From Bacteroidia bacterium (lineage in GTDB: Bacteria; Bacteroidota; Bacteroidia; Flavobacteriales; Flavobacteriaceae): 64,000 nt of DNA. The stretch spans positions 310,001-374,000 of the forward strand of contig JAUICK010000002.1 in the NCBI GenBank assembly GCA_030427865.1. Direction: 5' to 3'. A model generated the notes under the pieces. The model did not search any database and had not been told where the DNA came from. It saw only the letters and a program-made list of their open reading frames with translations. The position numbers and the translations under genes were made by a program. Below, piece by piece: positions 43,201-51,181 of the stretch (positions are counted from its first letter, which is position 1; the number at the start of each line of letters is the position of its first letter).

Positions 43201-43740
43201 GTATAATTCCTTAAAAGCCTCCCATTTACTTTCAGCATTGAGCCACATTTCAAATTCAGCTACGGGTGTCTTTGAGCCATAAAACCCTAAGTGGTCATAA
43301 AAGACTTTATAAAACACGGATAAAATGGCATTAGGGTCTTCCTTACTGGTTATCTGTGCCTGCTGGTCAATATTAAATAAAATAGATTCTGAAGAAATTC
43401 TTATAGATGCTAAAACATCACCTTTAAGCATTTCATCGTTGGTAATTTTTTCAGCAAATACTTTTCCGCTTTCTATGCCATCAAATTTTTTATTCTCAAA
43501 AACGTAGGATAATATTTTAAGCAAATGTGACTTACCGCTTCCAAAAAAACCAGAAATCCAAACACCATTTATGCCACTGTAATTATTGTAGGCCTGAAAA
43601 AGGTCTCTTATCTTTTTACCAATTTCGTTGGTTATAACATATTCCTCAACCTCATTAGAAATTTGATCTCGGTCATCTGCTTTTATAACTGTTTCAATAT
43701 TTCTATTGATATCCTTCTTAAAAAAATCTTTTATTATCAT
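40243..43740 (-). CDS. brxC: BREX P-loop ATPase BrxC
   Basis: The 1165-residue protein has Walker A WISGFFGSGKSHLLKILSYVF near residues 61-81 and a Walker-B-like LNFFVDEVGQYI near 253-265, characteristic of BrxC (DUF499-like). The remaining ~800 residues are helical with coiled coils. BrxC binds nucleotide and is essential in BREX. It overlaps brxB by 4 bp. Confidence 0.96.
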   Translation of the reverse strand: MIIKDFFKKDINRNIETVIKADDRDQISNEVEEYVITNEIGKKIRDLFQAYNNYSGINGVWISGFFGSGKSHLLKILSYVFENKKFDGIESGKVFAEKITNDEMLKGDVLASIRISSESILFNIDQQAQITSKEDPNAILSVFYKVFYDHLGFYGSKTPVAEFEMWLNAESKWEAFKELYLKKSGNKWTDDRRKYFAPKVKQKLGEVLGDLFDDDASNYQNIIDTMRKDSTTSIEDFCERVQEYILTKPKGFRLNFFVDEVGQYISDNTKLMLNLQTVAETLATRTKGNSWILVTSQEDMEKVVGDMNKNQQNDFSRIQARFAIKVPLTSANVDEVIEKRLLKKNETAQEHLLKAHKKNSAHLESLLSFSEAGVQFKGYSDALDFGNKFPFVPYQFDLFQQCRRALSLHNAFQGKHASVGERSMLGVFQQVTQAIEKKDIQALVSFDLMYEGIRNELRGEIQSSVIMAERNLDNPFAIKVLKALFLVKYFANFKTTKRNISVLLIDDIQVDLNAHNKNIDEALNVLENQSYVQRNADVYEFLTDDEKDIEEEIKNTDIDDQATTNLLKELFFDEIIRDNRIKFIENKQDYDFTSKIDGSLLGREKELFVEIITENFSDYDNDTFHQSQTMGATGMKLKLASNALFMKDLKMYLRTNKYVKQNQSTTNRVEVKRILQDKAQQNAERRRNLIFMANSTLSEATVFMNGSKHESSQTKDGKTKVVNAFQDLIKQVYPNLKMLGTTLITEEAIRNTIRSKQDDLFGTDDKTISEAESEILNLIKRRKKQSDRTSLNDIKSHFTKKPYGWYPNAIWTVTAKLYKRGKVEFKQNASLLEDEAVLTALINSTNHGSTLLEPQTEVDPKQVNRLKEVYADAFDETSGLKEARDIAVAFKEKIKELSGEVKQLYYQKSDFPFLSELETFNDRLQRLADKDYKYFLTNINDFEDELLNTKEDLLDPIKSFINGEQAQIYLGIKALINSNTANIDYIEGDDFDTLTTLINSKTPYKGNAVQIAKAAKDSLTKKVIEGIENEKQHFNKKLDAIYADIEKTDAFKKLSTIQQDEINSLVSALKAKIKTERFIGNIRTEMRNIEDNFYNDQLNRMAKLLAPKDETGQAAEPKAKYIKKTSIRVAYPKRELISEDDVIAYTEALKEAYLERIHQNLKITL

Positions 43741-44321
43741 TGTTTTACTTCTATTTTATCAATGTTAAATGCTCTGTAATAGTTGTCGTCTTTAAGTAAG
43801 CTAAATAGGTTTAAAGAATGCCCATTGTATTCCCCAGGAAAAAAAGCAACTGTAGGACAGTCTTTAGCGATGCTCTGTAAATTATTTAAAATGTTGTGTG
43901 AGCGGATGTAAGGAAATACTAATCCAATACCAGTTAAAAAATATACCTTGGCATTAGTATTTTGGATTAAGCTATTTATTTTCGGCATTAAAACTTGATG
44001 AATTTCTAGTACAGATTGTATGGCATCTAAAAACTCTTCTTTATCCATATCTTCTTCAATACTAAAGAATTCTTCAAGACCTATCTCATCATCCAAAATG
44101 TCGCAAACTACATCGTATAAATTTATTTCTAAAACAGGTACGCCTGAAGATTCTAACTTCTTTACCAAGCGTTTTATCCCATCGGCAACAGCTAACTCAT
44201 GTTGGGCATTGTATGCCGCTATAAAAAAAGGAATTTCACCACCTAAAGCTTCTTTACTTAGAAACCTAGCTGATGATATGACTTGATATAAGTGTTTAAA
44301 TTTGTTTGTAAGCTTTTCCAT
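43737..44321 (-). CDS. brxB: BREX protein BrxB (DUF1788)
   Basis: The 194-residue protein fits DUF1788: LTNKFKHLYQVISSARFLSKEALGGEIPFFIAAY at the N-terminus and FFPGEYNGHSLNLFSLLKDDNYYRAFNI near the end. BrxB is a small core protein of type I BREX that probably links BrxC and PglZ. It starts immediately after the brxA stop and ends overlapping brxC by 4 bp. Confidence 0.93.
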   Translation of the reverse strand: MEKLTNKFKHLYQVISSARFLSKEALGGEIPFFIAAYNAQHELAVADGIKRLVKKLESSGVPVLEINLYDVVCDILDDEIGLEEFFSIEEDMDKEEFLDAIQSVLEIHQVLMPKINSLIQNTNAKVYFLTGIGLVFPYIRSHNILNNLQSIAKDCPTVAFFPGEYNGHSLNLFSLLKDDNYYRAFNIDKIEVKQ

Positions 44322-44918
44322 CTAATCTATTCTTTCTATATCCATATCACTTAAAAAGAACAGTTTTAGCCACTCTTTATCATCTTTATGAATTGCCTGA
44401 ATTACTTTGCTGTCCAGTATTTGAGGCTGTATTTGTTTTTCTTTAATGTTGTTTATAATTCCAGCTTCTTCCAAGGTCTTAAAAAGGACTTGCCGAATTT
44501 TTTTTAATGTTAATTCAGTATAATCATTCATTCTTGAATTTGATTCTAATTTGCGTCTTAAAAAGGATACATATTCACCTTCAGTTAAATAATAATCAAA
44601 TACCAAAACTTTTTCTCTACAGACCTCAAGAATAAAATCTCTTATAAAACCATAAACCTTGCACATAGATAGAAATGCAATTTGTCTTTGCGCATATAAA
44701 TCACCATGAATTAAAATATCCTTTTCCGCTTCTGTTAAACTTTCGAGTCTTTTTTTAATTTCAATTAAAAATCTTTTCCCAGAACTTGTTTTACCCCGTG
44801 CAATCTCTTGAATAATATCAGTATCATCATCCTTTTGATGTGCTCCAGCAACTTTTACTAATTCTTTTACTCGCAGAGATAGTGCAGTAAAACCAAAATC
44901 ATATGTATTCGCCACCAT
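44322..44918 (-). CDS. brxA: BREX protein BrxA (DUF1819)
   Basis: The ATG at 44918 is preferred over the TTG at 44921; its A is shared with the TGA stop of the small HTH gene upstream, so translation is coupled. The ~198-residue protein matches DUF1819: FTALSLRVKELVKVAGAHQK, then VCREKVLVFDYYLTEGEYVSFLRRKLE and LKKIRQVLFKTLEEAGII. BrxA is a helical DNA-binding BREX component. Confidence 0.93.
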   Translation of the reverse strand: MVANTYDFGFTALSLRVKELVKVAGAHQKDDDTDIIQEIARGKTSSGKRFLIEIKKRLESLTEAEKDILIHGDLYAQRQIAFLSMCKVYGFIRDFILEVCREKVLVFDYYLTEGEYVSFLRRKLESNSRMNDYTELTLKKIRQVLFKTLEEAGIINNIKEKQIQPQILDSKVIQAIHKDDKEWLKLFFLSDMDIERID

Positions 44919-45094
44919 CAATGCACAAGTTCATTTACAGGAACTTGTAAAAGCTCGCTTAGTTTTTCTAAATTCTTCTTACTTGGGGTTGATTTTGCTT
45001 TAACCCAATTTGACATGGTAACTTCACTGACACCAATGCGCTTTGCGAGATAAGCCTGTTTAAGCCCTTTTGATTTAATAATATCTTTCAGCAT
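44918..45094 (-). CDS. Short XRE-type helix-turn-helix regulator, first gene of the core BREX run
   Basis: This 58-residue gene is easily missed. It reads MLKDIIKSKGLKQAYLAKRI then GVSEVTMSNWVKAKSTPSKK, a complete Cro/C1 HTH, and ends NELVH. Its TGA overlaps the ATG of brxA (TGATG). It follows an 18-bp palindrome in the presumed promoter region, which is a natural operator. It probably represses or controls the BREX genes. The isolated HTH with no further domain is typical of such autoregulators. Confidence 0.85.
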   Translation of the reverse strand: MLKDIIKSKGLKQAYLAKRIGVSEVTMSNWVKAKSTPSKKNLEKLSELLQVPVNELVH

Positions 45095-45125
45095 CTATTT
45101 AAAAAAAATTAAAGTTTAGCTTCGA

Positions 45126-45143
45126 TAAATATAATTATATTTA
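45126..45143. promoter_or_regulatory. Perfect 18-bp palindrome, candidate operator of the BREX operon
   Basis: TAAATATAATTATATTTA is perfectly self-complementary and lies 31-49 bp upstream of the HTH start, within the 78-bp gap 45095-45172 after the DUF2130 gene. Its location fits an operator for the HTH protein or the WYL regulator. The AT composition makes chance palindromes more likely. Confidence 0.6.
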
Positions 45144-45172
45144 GGGCTTATATGACGATATATTGAAATTAA

Positions 45173-46381
45173 TTATTCCCCTAATTCCAATAATTTTATA
45201 TCTTGAATGGCAGTACCAGCAATGCCCTTAATTGCACCGTGCATATTAATGGTGTTATTAATGACCTTTTCAATTTGCTTTTCGCGTTTTTTCCATAGAC
45301 GACCCATGGCTTTTTTTTCTGCTTCTAAATCTGTTTGCATTTGCGTAAACCCTTCAACAATACCTTCAACTTGTAATTTGAATTCGTTACTGGTTAAGAA
45401 GTCATAAAGCATAACCATTTTATCTCCTTTATTTTCTTGAGAAACTAAAGCCATACTTAAATCAATTATTGATGTTCGTAAGACTTCACTTAATCCTTTA
45501 AACTCTTCATAAGTGCAAATCCAAATACCATTTTTCAACCCCATACGATCCATATCATTGGGAAGCACCTCAGTAACTAAAACACCTATAGAAGCATTTT
45601 TATCACGTATGTCGTTTTTAAATTTCTCAATCCATGTATTACTAAAGCTTTTGGTGCGCTTGCTCTCGTAATATATTGTTCCACAGTTTTGTATTGTTCG
45701 CGTGTTCACAGTTTGAAGGCAATCTGCACCGCTAGCTCCTTTTTTAATTTCGATAATACTATCCAATGGATATTTATCTTGAAGCCATTCCTCAATTGCT
45801 AATTCCTGCACTTCACCCTGTAATTGCATTGAGCCTTGTTCGTGTTTACGCTTCATTTCATCCATTAGCTTTTTCTGGTCTGCTAATTGCTTTTCATATT
45901 GCTTGAATTTTAACTCATTCGCATCATTTGCTTCTCTTTTAGCTTTTTCCCGTTCTGTTTTGAGTAAAGTATCTACCTCTTTTTGTGCATCTAATTTTGC
46001 TTTTGATGCGACCTCTTCAATATCTCTTTTTAATTTTAGAATTTGCCCTTCCTTTACATGAAGCTCTTTAACCTTATCCGACTTTTCTTTTAACTCTTTT
46101 TGCATGCTAGCTATTAAGTCGCCTTGCTCTTGCGCAATTTCAGATTTTAATTTTTGCCTGAGACTTTCCTCTATGTCTTTTTTGGCAGAATTTAATTTCT
46201 TTTCAAAATCTTCTTTTTGCTTTTCAAATTCAACCTGTTCATCTTTCAGTGCTTGTTTTTGCTCAAGAAACTTGGCTTGATATTCTTTTTTAATAGCATC
46301 TTCTATTTGATGTTTTAAAATGTCATTAACATCAATATGAGTTCCACACTCAGGGCAATTAATATGTGTTTCATTTTGCAT
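45173..46381 (-). CDS. DUF2130 protein, RmuC-like nuclease fold with coiled coil
   Basis: The start MQNETHINCPECG at 46381 is preferred over the in-frame upstream ATG, which precedes an unlikely hydrophobic leader. The ~402-residue protein has a zinc ribbon (CPECGTHID), a long coiled coil (about 25-200) and a C-terminal DUF2130 domain with KGASGADCLQTVNTRTIQNC and IYYESKRTKSFSNTWIEKFK, the D...E-x-K pattern of PD-(D/E)xK nucleases. DUF2130 proteins are found near defence genes. It lies between the WYL regulator and the BREX promoter. Confidence 0.85.
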   Translation of the reverse strand: MQNETHINCPECGTHIDVNDILKHQIEDAIKKEYQAKFLEQKQALKDEQVEFEKQKEDFEKKLNSAKKDIEESLRQKLKSEIAQEQGDLIASMQKELKEKSDKVKELHVKEGQILKLKRDIEEVASKAKLDAQKEVDTLLKTEREKAKREANDANELKFKQYEKQLADQKKLMDEMKRKHEQGSMQLQGEVQELAIEEWLQDKYPLDSIIEIKKGASGADCLQTVNTRTIQNCGTIYYESKRTKSFSNTWIEKFKNDIRDKNASIGVLVTEVLPNDMDRMGLKNGIWICTYEEFKGLSEVLRTSIIDLSMALVSQENKGDKMVMLYDFLTSNEFKLQVEGIVEGFTQMQTDLEAEKKAMGRLWKKREKQIEKVINNTINMHGAIKGIAGTAIQDIKLLELGE

Positions 46382-46445
46382 AACTCTTATTTTTAAAGTT
46401 TGATACAAAACTAAACCAAATGTATGCAGCATAACTGCATAATTA

Positions 46446-47441
46446 TCAAATATAGTAGGATTTCATTTGCGCTACATGTTCTTGAAGCATTTTTTTTAAG
46501 GATTCTGGCGCGAGTACTTCAACATCTTTACCATAAGATAAAATTTGCTGAATGAGTTCTCTGTTTACAATAGTCTCAAACCAGACTTGGTCTTTTTTAT
46601 CATCTTCAAAAAACTCATCAAAATCTGGATGAAATGGTTTGGTTTTAAAGTATTGTTCCCTGCCATTATAAAATTTGAGAACAATCTTTTGTAAACCAGC
46701 ATTTTGAGGTCTTACAACACCAACCATCTCTCTAAAATGTAAGTCCCAGTTTGTTTTGTTCTCCTTAAAAGAAACATCCTCATCTACATCGAAGGCAATT
46801 AACCTTTCATCTAAAGGAATACTCCACTTTGGGTTATTGGTATTTGCATTGTAACCAAATACAAACCAGCGTCTGTTATATTGTTTTAAAACGTATGGAT
46901 GAAATTCAAAGGTATATGAAGCTTCATCATGAAAGCCTTGATATGTAATTTTGAGAACTTGTTGCTTTTGAATAGCTAGGTATAAAGGTTTTAAGTACCT
47001 AATGCCTTTGTATTCATCATTGTGGTCGTAAAATAGAATTTGATTGGTACTGCCTTGTTGCTCCTCATCTTGAAATTTGATTAAAGCTTCTGCGAGCTTA
47101 TCGTATTTAGGATGGTTTTCAAAACGCTGTAATAATTGTTGCGCTCCCTCAATTAAATACCTTTCATAGTCTAACAAAGGACATTTAGCGATTGAGAAAT
47201 TTGGGTCGTCATATTTTAAAATTCTTGCTTTCTCGGGTAGTGGTGCAGCAAAGCCATTTTCTTTATCCCTAAACACTTTTAAATCGTCACGAAGCGTCCT
47301 AACAGAAACCGCTTCATTTTCATAATAGTAGGACAACTGTTCGTTTACATACTCATGTAATTGGCTAAAGGTAAACGATCGTTTTCTGAAGCAATAGTCT
47401 AAAATATTATAACGCAGATGGGCATGTTTGCTGTAGGACAT
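46446..47441 (-). CDS. WYL-domain transcriptional regulator, candidate BrxR
   Basis: The 331-residue protein has an N-terminal winged helix (residues ~10-60), a WYL domain around 145-230 (VLKITYQGFHDEASYTFEF, HPYVLKQYNRRWFVFGYNAN, WSIPLDERLIAF) and a C-terminal extension ending VLAPESLKKMLQEHVAQMKS. WYL proteins with this layout regulate BREX and other defence islands (BrxR). It is the first gene of the leftward defence block, 64 bp before DUF2130. The ligand is unknown; oligonucleotide binding has been proposed for the fold. Confidence 0.88.
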   Translation of the reverse strand: MSYSKHAHLRYNILDYCFRKRSFTFSQLHEYVNEQLSYYYENEAVSVRTLRDDLKVFRDKENGFAAPLPEKARILKYDDPNFSIAKCPLLDYERYLIEGAQQLLQRFENHPKYDKLAEALIKFQDEEQQGSTNQILFYDHNDEYKGIRYLKPLYLAIQKQQVLKITYQGFHDEASYTFEFHPYVLKQYNRRWFVFGYNANTNNPKWSIPLDERLIAFDVDEDVSFKENKTNWDLHFREMVGVVRPQNAGLQKIVLKFYNGREQYFKTKPFHPDFDEFFEDDKKDQVWFETIVNRELIQQILSYGKDVEVLAPESLKKMLQEHVAQMKSYYI

Positions 47442-47547
47442 AAATCAATGCTTAAGGTTTTATAGCCATAAAATTAGGGAATTGAATTTATTAAAATGAC
47501 TGTCCCATAATTTTCAATTAAATAAAACCCCAACAAATGTAAGGGCT

Positions 47548-48477
47548 TTAATATCCATATTTTTTGAGCTCAGGTAATAGCTCACCTTGACAGTTCAAAT
47601 TATCAGAGCCATTAGGTTGATAAATTAAACCTGCTGCCTCTGTAATAGATAATGAATTATCCAATTCACAAGTTATTGATTTGCCTTCCCAATCAGGGAA
47701 GAATGAAATTTCAAAGGTGGTTTTAACCTTACATCCGTTTTGCCCCATACCAATTATCTCGTATTGGGTTTTTTGTGAGTAAGGTTTTAATATTTCGTCA
47801 ATTCCAATTGTTGGGGTACAGTTTCTAAATGAAGTCTCAAAGCATCCTTTTAAGCCACAATTATAGCTTTTTTGAGCTATGGTTGCTTCAGTTTCTATGA
47901 GTTCTGTAATAAACTCTGAGTCTTTTTTTTGAGAAGCATCTTCATCTGAAGGTTGAAAAGTATAACTTGTGTTTTCAGTATTAGATTCTTGAACAGGATT
48001 TGCTATTTCATTTGCATAGGCATCACCTAATGAGGCTTTTTCGGTTTGAAGAAGGTATTTACCGTTATTTTGAGAGATGCTGGTTACTTTTCTTAAAAAC
48101 CCTAGTGGTGCATTATCTAAAACTCCTGCGACAATGATATCATTTGCTTTTATATTATGCTTATTATTTGATAGCGTTACTTCTGTATCGGTAACAAATA
48201 AAACATCATCATTTTCAAGGGTTATAGTTTTTGATTTGTATTCTGAATTATTTGTAGTTATTTCTTCTTCCTGTGGATTCTCCTCATTTTGCTCATTTTT
48301 GGTAGATACTTGCCCTTGGGGTAATTCCGATGTTTGTGGTATTACATTGATTTCTTTTTTAGAATTTGAACTGTTTAGCATATTTAGTAAAACATTATCG
48401 TTCATTTCATTGTAAACAATAAGTCCACCAGCAATAACAACTGGAATTAAAAAAGGTAAAATAGCGTTTAGTTTCAT
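47548..48477 (-). CDS. Membrane-anchored envelope protein sharing an N-terminal module with its neighbour
   Basis: The ATG at 48477 is preferred over the GTG at 48483. The ~309-residue protein begins with a hydrophobic anchor (LNAILPFLIPVVIAGGLIVY). A low-complexity linker rich in N, E and Q follows, then a module (about 85-155): TVTLSNNKHNIKANDIIVAG, NAPLGFLRKVTSI, KYLLQTEKASL and later SYTFQPSDED. The same module is in the 880-residue protein at 48519. The C-terminal part has six cysteines (CGLKGCFETSFRNC, GCKVKT, ITCELD, NLNCQGE), probably disulfide-bonded outside the cytoplasm. Function unknown. Confidence 0.7.
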   Translation of the reverse strand: MKLNAILPFLIPVVIAGGLIVYNEMNDNVLLNMLNSSNSKKEINVIPQTSELPQGQVSTKNEQNEENPQEEEITTNNSEYKSKTITLENDDVLFVTDTEVTLSNNKHNIKANDIIVAGVLDNAPLGFLRKVTSISQNNGKYLLQTEKASLGDAYANEIANPVQESNTENTSYTFQPSDEDASQKKDSEFITELIETEATIAQKSYNCGLKGCFETSFRNCTPTIGIDEILKPYSQKTQYEIIGMGQNGCKVKTTFEISFFPDWEGKSITCELDNSLSITEAAGLIYQPNGSDNLNCQGELLPELKKYGY

Positions 48478-48518
48478 AAACACTATTTTACCAGATAGTT
48501 TGTTTTTATGGAAATTAT

Positions 48519-51161
48519 TTATTGGCTACAGTTGCCATCAATAATGTCTTGTTGGGTAGGGTTATATGCATTTCCTGATGTTGAGAAATTTCCATTAAGT
48601 CCATTATTGTTAATCAAATTACTGAATCCACAAAAATTATTTAAAATTTGATTATTTGTTACTATTATTTGACTATCTACATCATTTAATCCAGAAAAAC
48701 CATCTAGATTAGTAATTAAATCGCAGTCCTTGATCCTAATACTAAAACTACTTGTATTTAAAACACCAACATTTGTCAAATTCTGAAACCCATTCAAATT
48801 CTGAATATTTTCGCTTAATTGAATGTGAAGGTATCTACCTACTGTGTTAAGGTTAATTAGCCCATCTACATTGGTTAAAGCATCGGCACTCCATATATCT
48901 AAATCAAATTCAATATTAGTTAATGATTCTAGACCATCAAGATTGGTAATTGAATCACCTGCAATTAAAAGACCTTGTACACTTGTAATGGTATTCAAAG
49001 GTGTTAAATCAGTAACTGAATTCCCATTTGAAAAATTTAAATACCCATTAATTGATGAATAATTATTTGCTCCAAAATCATTCACCTCTTGTTGTGTCAT
49101 GAGTGTAATATCTCCTTCGTAAACCCCGCCACTAGAATTATTTTCTGTGGTAAAACTCCAAGTTGTTGAAGTCGCTAAAACATCACCAGAATTACTTAAA
49201 GTTTCTACAAACCAATAATAAGTAGTATTCTCTTGCAAGCTTGAGTAATTGTAAGATGTTTGATTCCCTAAATCGTATTGTGTTGTTGGGGTTGTGTTTG
49301 TGTCAAAATATAATCTGTAGGTTGCATCTGTTGGTGTATTTACACCTTCTGTGAAGGATAAACTCCCATTAATGGATACATCAGAAACACCATCGTTTGG
49401 TGTTGGATTAAATACTGGCTCTGTATTCCCAGTGCTAGTGAGTGTCGTAAAACTCCAAATAGGTGAAGTGGCTAATACATTACCTGTATTACTAACCGTC
49501 TCAACTTTCCAATAATATGCCGTTCCCTCTTGTAGGTTACTGTAATTTAAGGTGTTCGTATCTGCATCTAAATTAAACTCCGTAGTCGGGTCTGTATTAG
49601 AATCAAAATACACCTTAAACGTGGCGTCTGTTGGTGTATTTGCACCCTCTGTAAAGGAAATACTGCCGTTTACTTCGATATCCGTCGCTCCATTTGTTGG
49701 GTTGGGTGTATTGACTGCATCTACGGTTGAATTTTCATTTAGTATAAAGCTGAAGATTAAACTTTCGGTAATAATATCATTATTAGTATCTCTTGCAATC
49801 ACCTTCCAATAATAGGTGTCATTACTTAAGGAACTTGTATATTCAAAGCTAGTATTTGTTGTGTTTCCTATACTATTTAGAGCGTTTGAATCTGTCCCCA
49901 ATAAAATTTCATAATTAGGTGTTTCAGTAAAATCATTTGGTTGCCAAGAAAATGTTATTGGCTGATTTGTAACTGTAGCATTATCCGTAGGTACAGGATT
50001 TGTAATTGTTGCAATGTCATAACCTCCAGAAGCTATTTCCCATTCTGGGATATTAATTAAGTTATTCCATTCTTCATCAACCAAGCTAAAACCAAAAGCT
50101 TGTGCATTAAAAAATGCTCCTGTATCAATACCACCATTAATTAACCAATTATATTGCGTGCTAGTAATTGAACCTTCGAACCTAGCGTAAGGCTCTACAC
50201 TTATCCCAGACGACACAAAATCATCATCATAAAGCGACAAACTAAACTCTGGTTTAATATAGGCTTTTGCATTTCCGCTTACAGAAGCAGTAGCTGTAGC
50301 ATCTTGACTATTTACTGAAAAACCATTTTCTGGAAGAAATTGCCATCCATTGTCATAAGTTACACCTGAAATTGCAGTAGAATTATTTGAATAGGTATAA
50401 ACAATACTTGCATTTAAATCTCCATTAGCACCTATGTATAAAGTAAATTTTGGTATTATCACTATTGGAATTCCAACAGTTATAGTGATAGGTGCACCTG
50501 TAAAAGATCCTAATTCAATATCGCCTGTATTAAAAGACACATCAACTTGAGTTGTGATAATTACATTAAAATCATTTTCTGTACTTATAGAAAATAGAAA
50601 CTCCTCAATATTAGGTGAGAGGTTATTATTGCTTATTGATATATCAAAATCTATGCTTGGTGTAATTGTTAAATCGCCAGAAAGATTGATTTCAATAGGT
50701 ACTCCTCCTTGAGTTGTGGTTATAGTTTCATCAATTGGAATTGTTATTGGAACCGAACTATTTTGATTTGAATTTCTACCAGACAAATCATTTGGTTGAA
50801 AAGTGTAGCTTGTGCTTCCTTCAAATTCTTCATCTTCTTGGTAATAATGCTTAACAGCTTCACTTAAAGCGACCCTTTGTGTTTGTAAAACTGTATTACC
50901 ACTTGAATTATCTATATTGGTAACTCTTCTTAAAAAACCTAAAGGCGCATTATTATTAGCTCCAGAAACAATAATATCATTTGTTTCAATATCGTTTTGA
51001 TTTCCTGTAAGTGTAATTGTGTTGGTGCCTACAGAAAGAATTTCTGATTCTTGTTTAACAAAAGTTTGCGGATCATTTTGTTCCGCGGCAACCTCATCAT
51101 CTTTATTACAACTTGCAATAATTAGACATATAGAAAATAAAAGTAGGACAAGTTTTTTCAT
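48519..51161 (-). CDS. Lipoprotein with FN3-like repeats and a receptor-L-like domain
   Basis: The 880-residue protein has a lipoprotein signal (MKKLVLLLFSICLIIASC, Cys 18). The module shared with the previous gene follows (residues ~40-125: ITLTGNQNDIETNDIIVSG, NAPLGFLRRVTNI, SYTFQPNDLS). A beta-rich region comes next, then three fibronectin-like domains near 390-700, each with a Y.W.V signature such as LQEGTAYYWKVE and WSFTT. The end (~705-880) has leucine-rich L-domain-like repeats (LTPLNTITSVQGLLI, NLDGLESLTNI, NLNGFQNLTN). This is an adhesion-type surface protein. Confidence 0.8.
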   Translation of the reverse strand: MKKLVLLLFSICLIIASCNKDDEVAAEQNDPQTFVKQESEILSVGTNTITLTGNQNDIETNDIIVSGANNNAPLGFLRRVTNIDNSSGNTVLQTQRVALSEAVKHYYQEDEEFEGSTSYTFQPNDLSGRNSNQNSSVPITIPIDETITTTQGGVPIEINLSGDLTITPSIDFDISISNNNLSPNIEEFLFSISTENDFNVIITTQVDVSFNTGDIELGSFTGAPITITVGIPIVIIPKFTLYIGANGDLNASIVYTYSNNSTAISGVTYDNGWQFLPENGFSVNSQDATATASVSGNAKAYIKPEFSLSLYDDDFVSSGISVEPYARFEGSITSTQYNWLINGGIDTGAFFNAQAFGFSLVDEEWNNLINIPEWEIASGGYDIATITNPVPTDNATVTNQPITFSWQPNDFTETPNYEILLGTDSNALNSIGNTTNTSFEYTSSLSNDTYYWKVIARDTNNDIITESLIFSFILNENSTVDAVNTPNPTNGATDIEVNGSISFTEGANTPTDATFKVYFDSNTDPTTEFNLDADTNTLNYSNLQEGTAYYWKVETVSNTGNVLATSPIWSFTTLTSTGNTEPVFNPTPNDGVSDVSINGSLSFTEGVNTPTDATYRLYFDTNTTPTTQYDLGNQTSYNYSSLQENTTYYWFVETLSNSGDVLATSTTWSFTTENNSSGGVYEGDITLMTQQEVNDFGANNYSSINGYLNFSNGNSVTDLTPLNTITSVQGLLIAGDSITNLDGLESLTNIEFDLDIWSADALTNVDGLINLNTVGRYLHIQLSENIQNLNGFQNLTNVGVLNTSSFSIRIKDCDLITNLDGFSGLNDVDSQIIVTNNQILNNFCGFSNLINNNGLNGNFSTSGNAYNPTQQDIIDGNCSQ

Positions 51162-51181
51162 CGATTATATTTAATTTTTGA

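Noticed and set aside
49440-49700. Possible DNA duplication within the FN3-like region
   Set aside because: The similarity is between adjacent FN3-like repeats in one gene and is explained by domain duplication in the protein.
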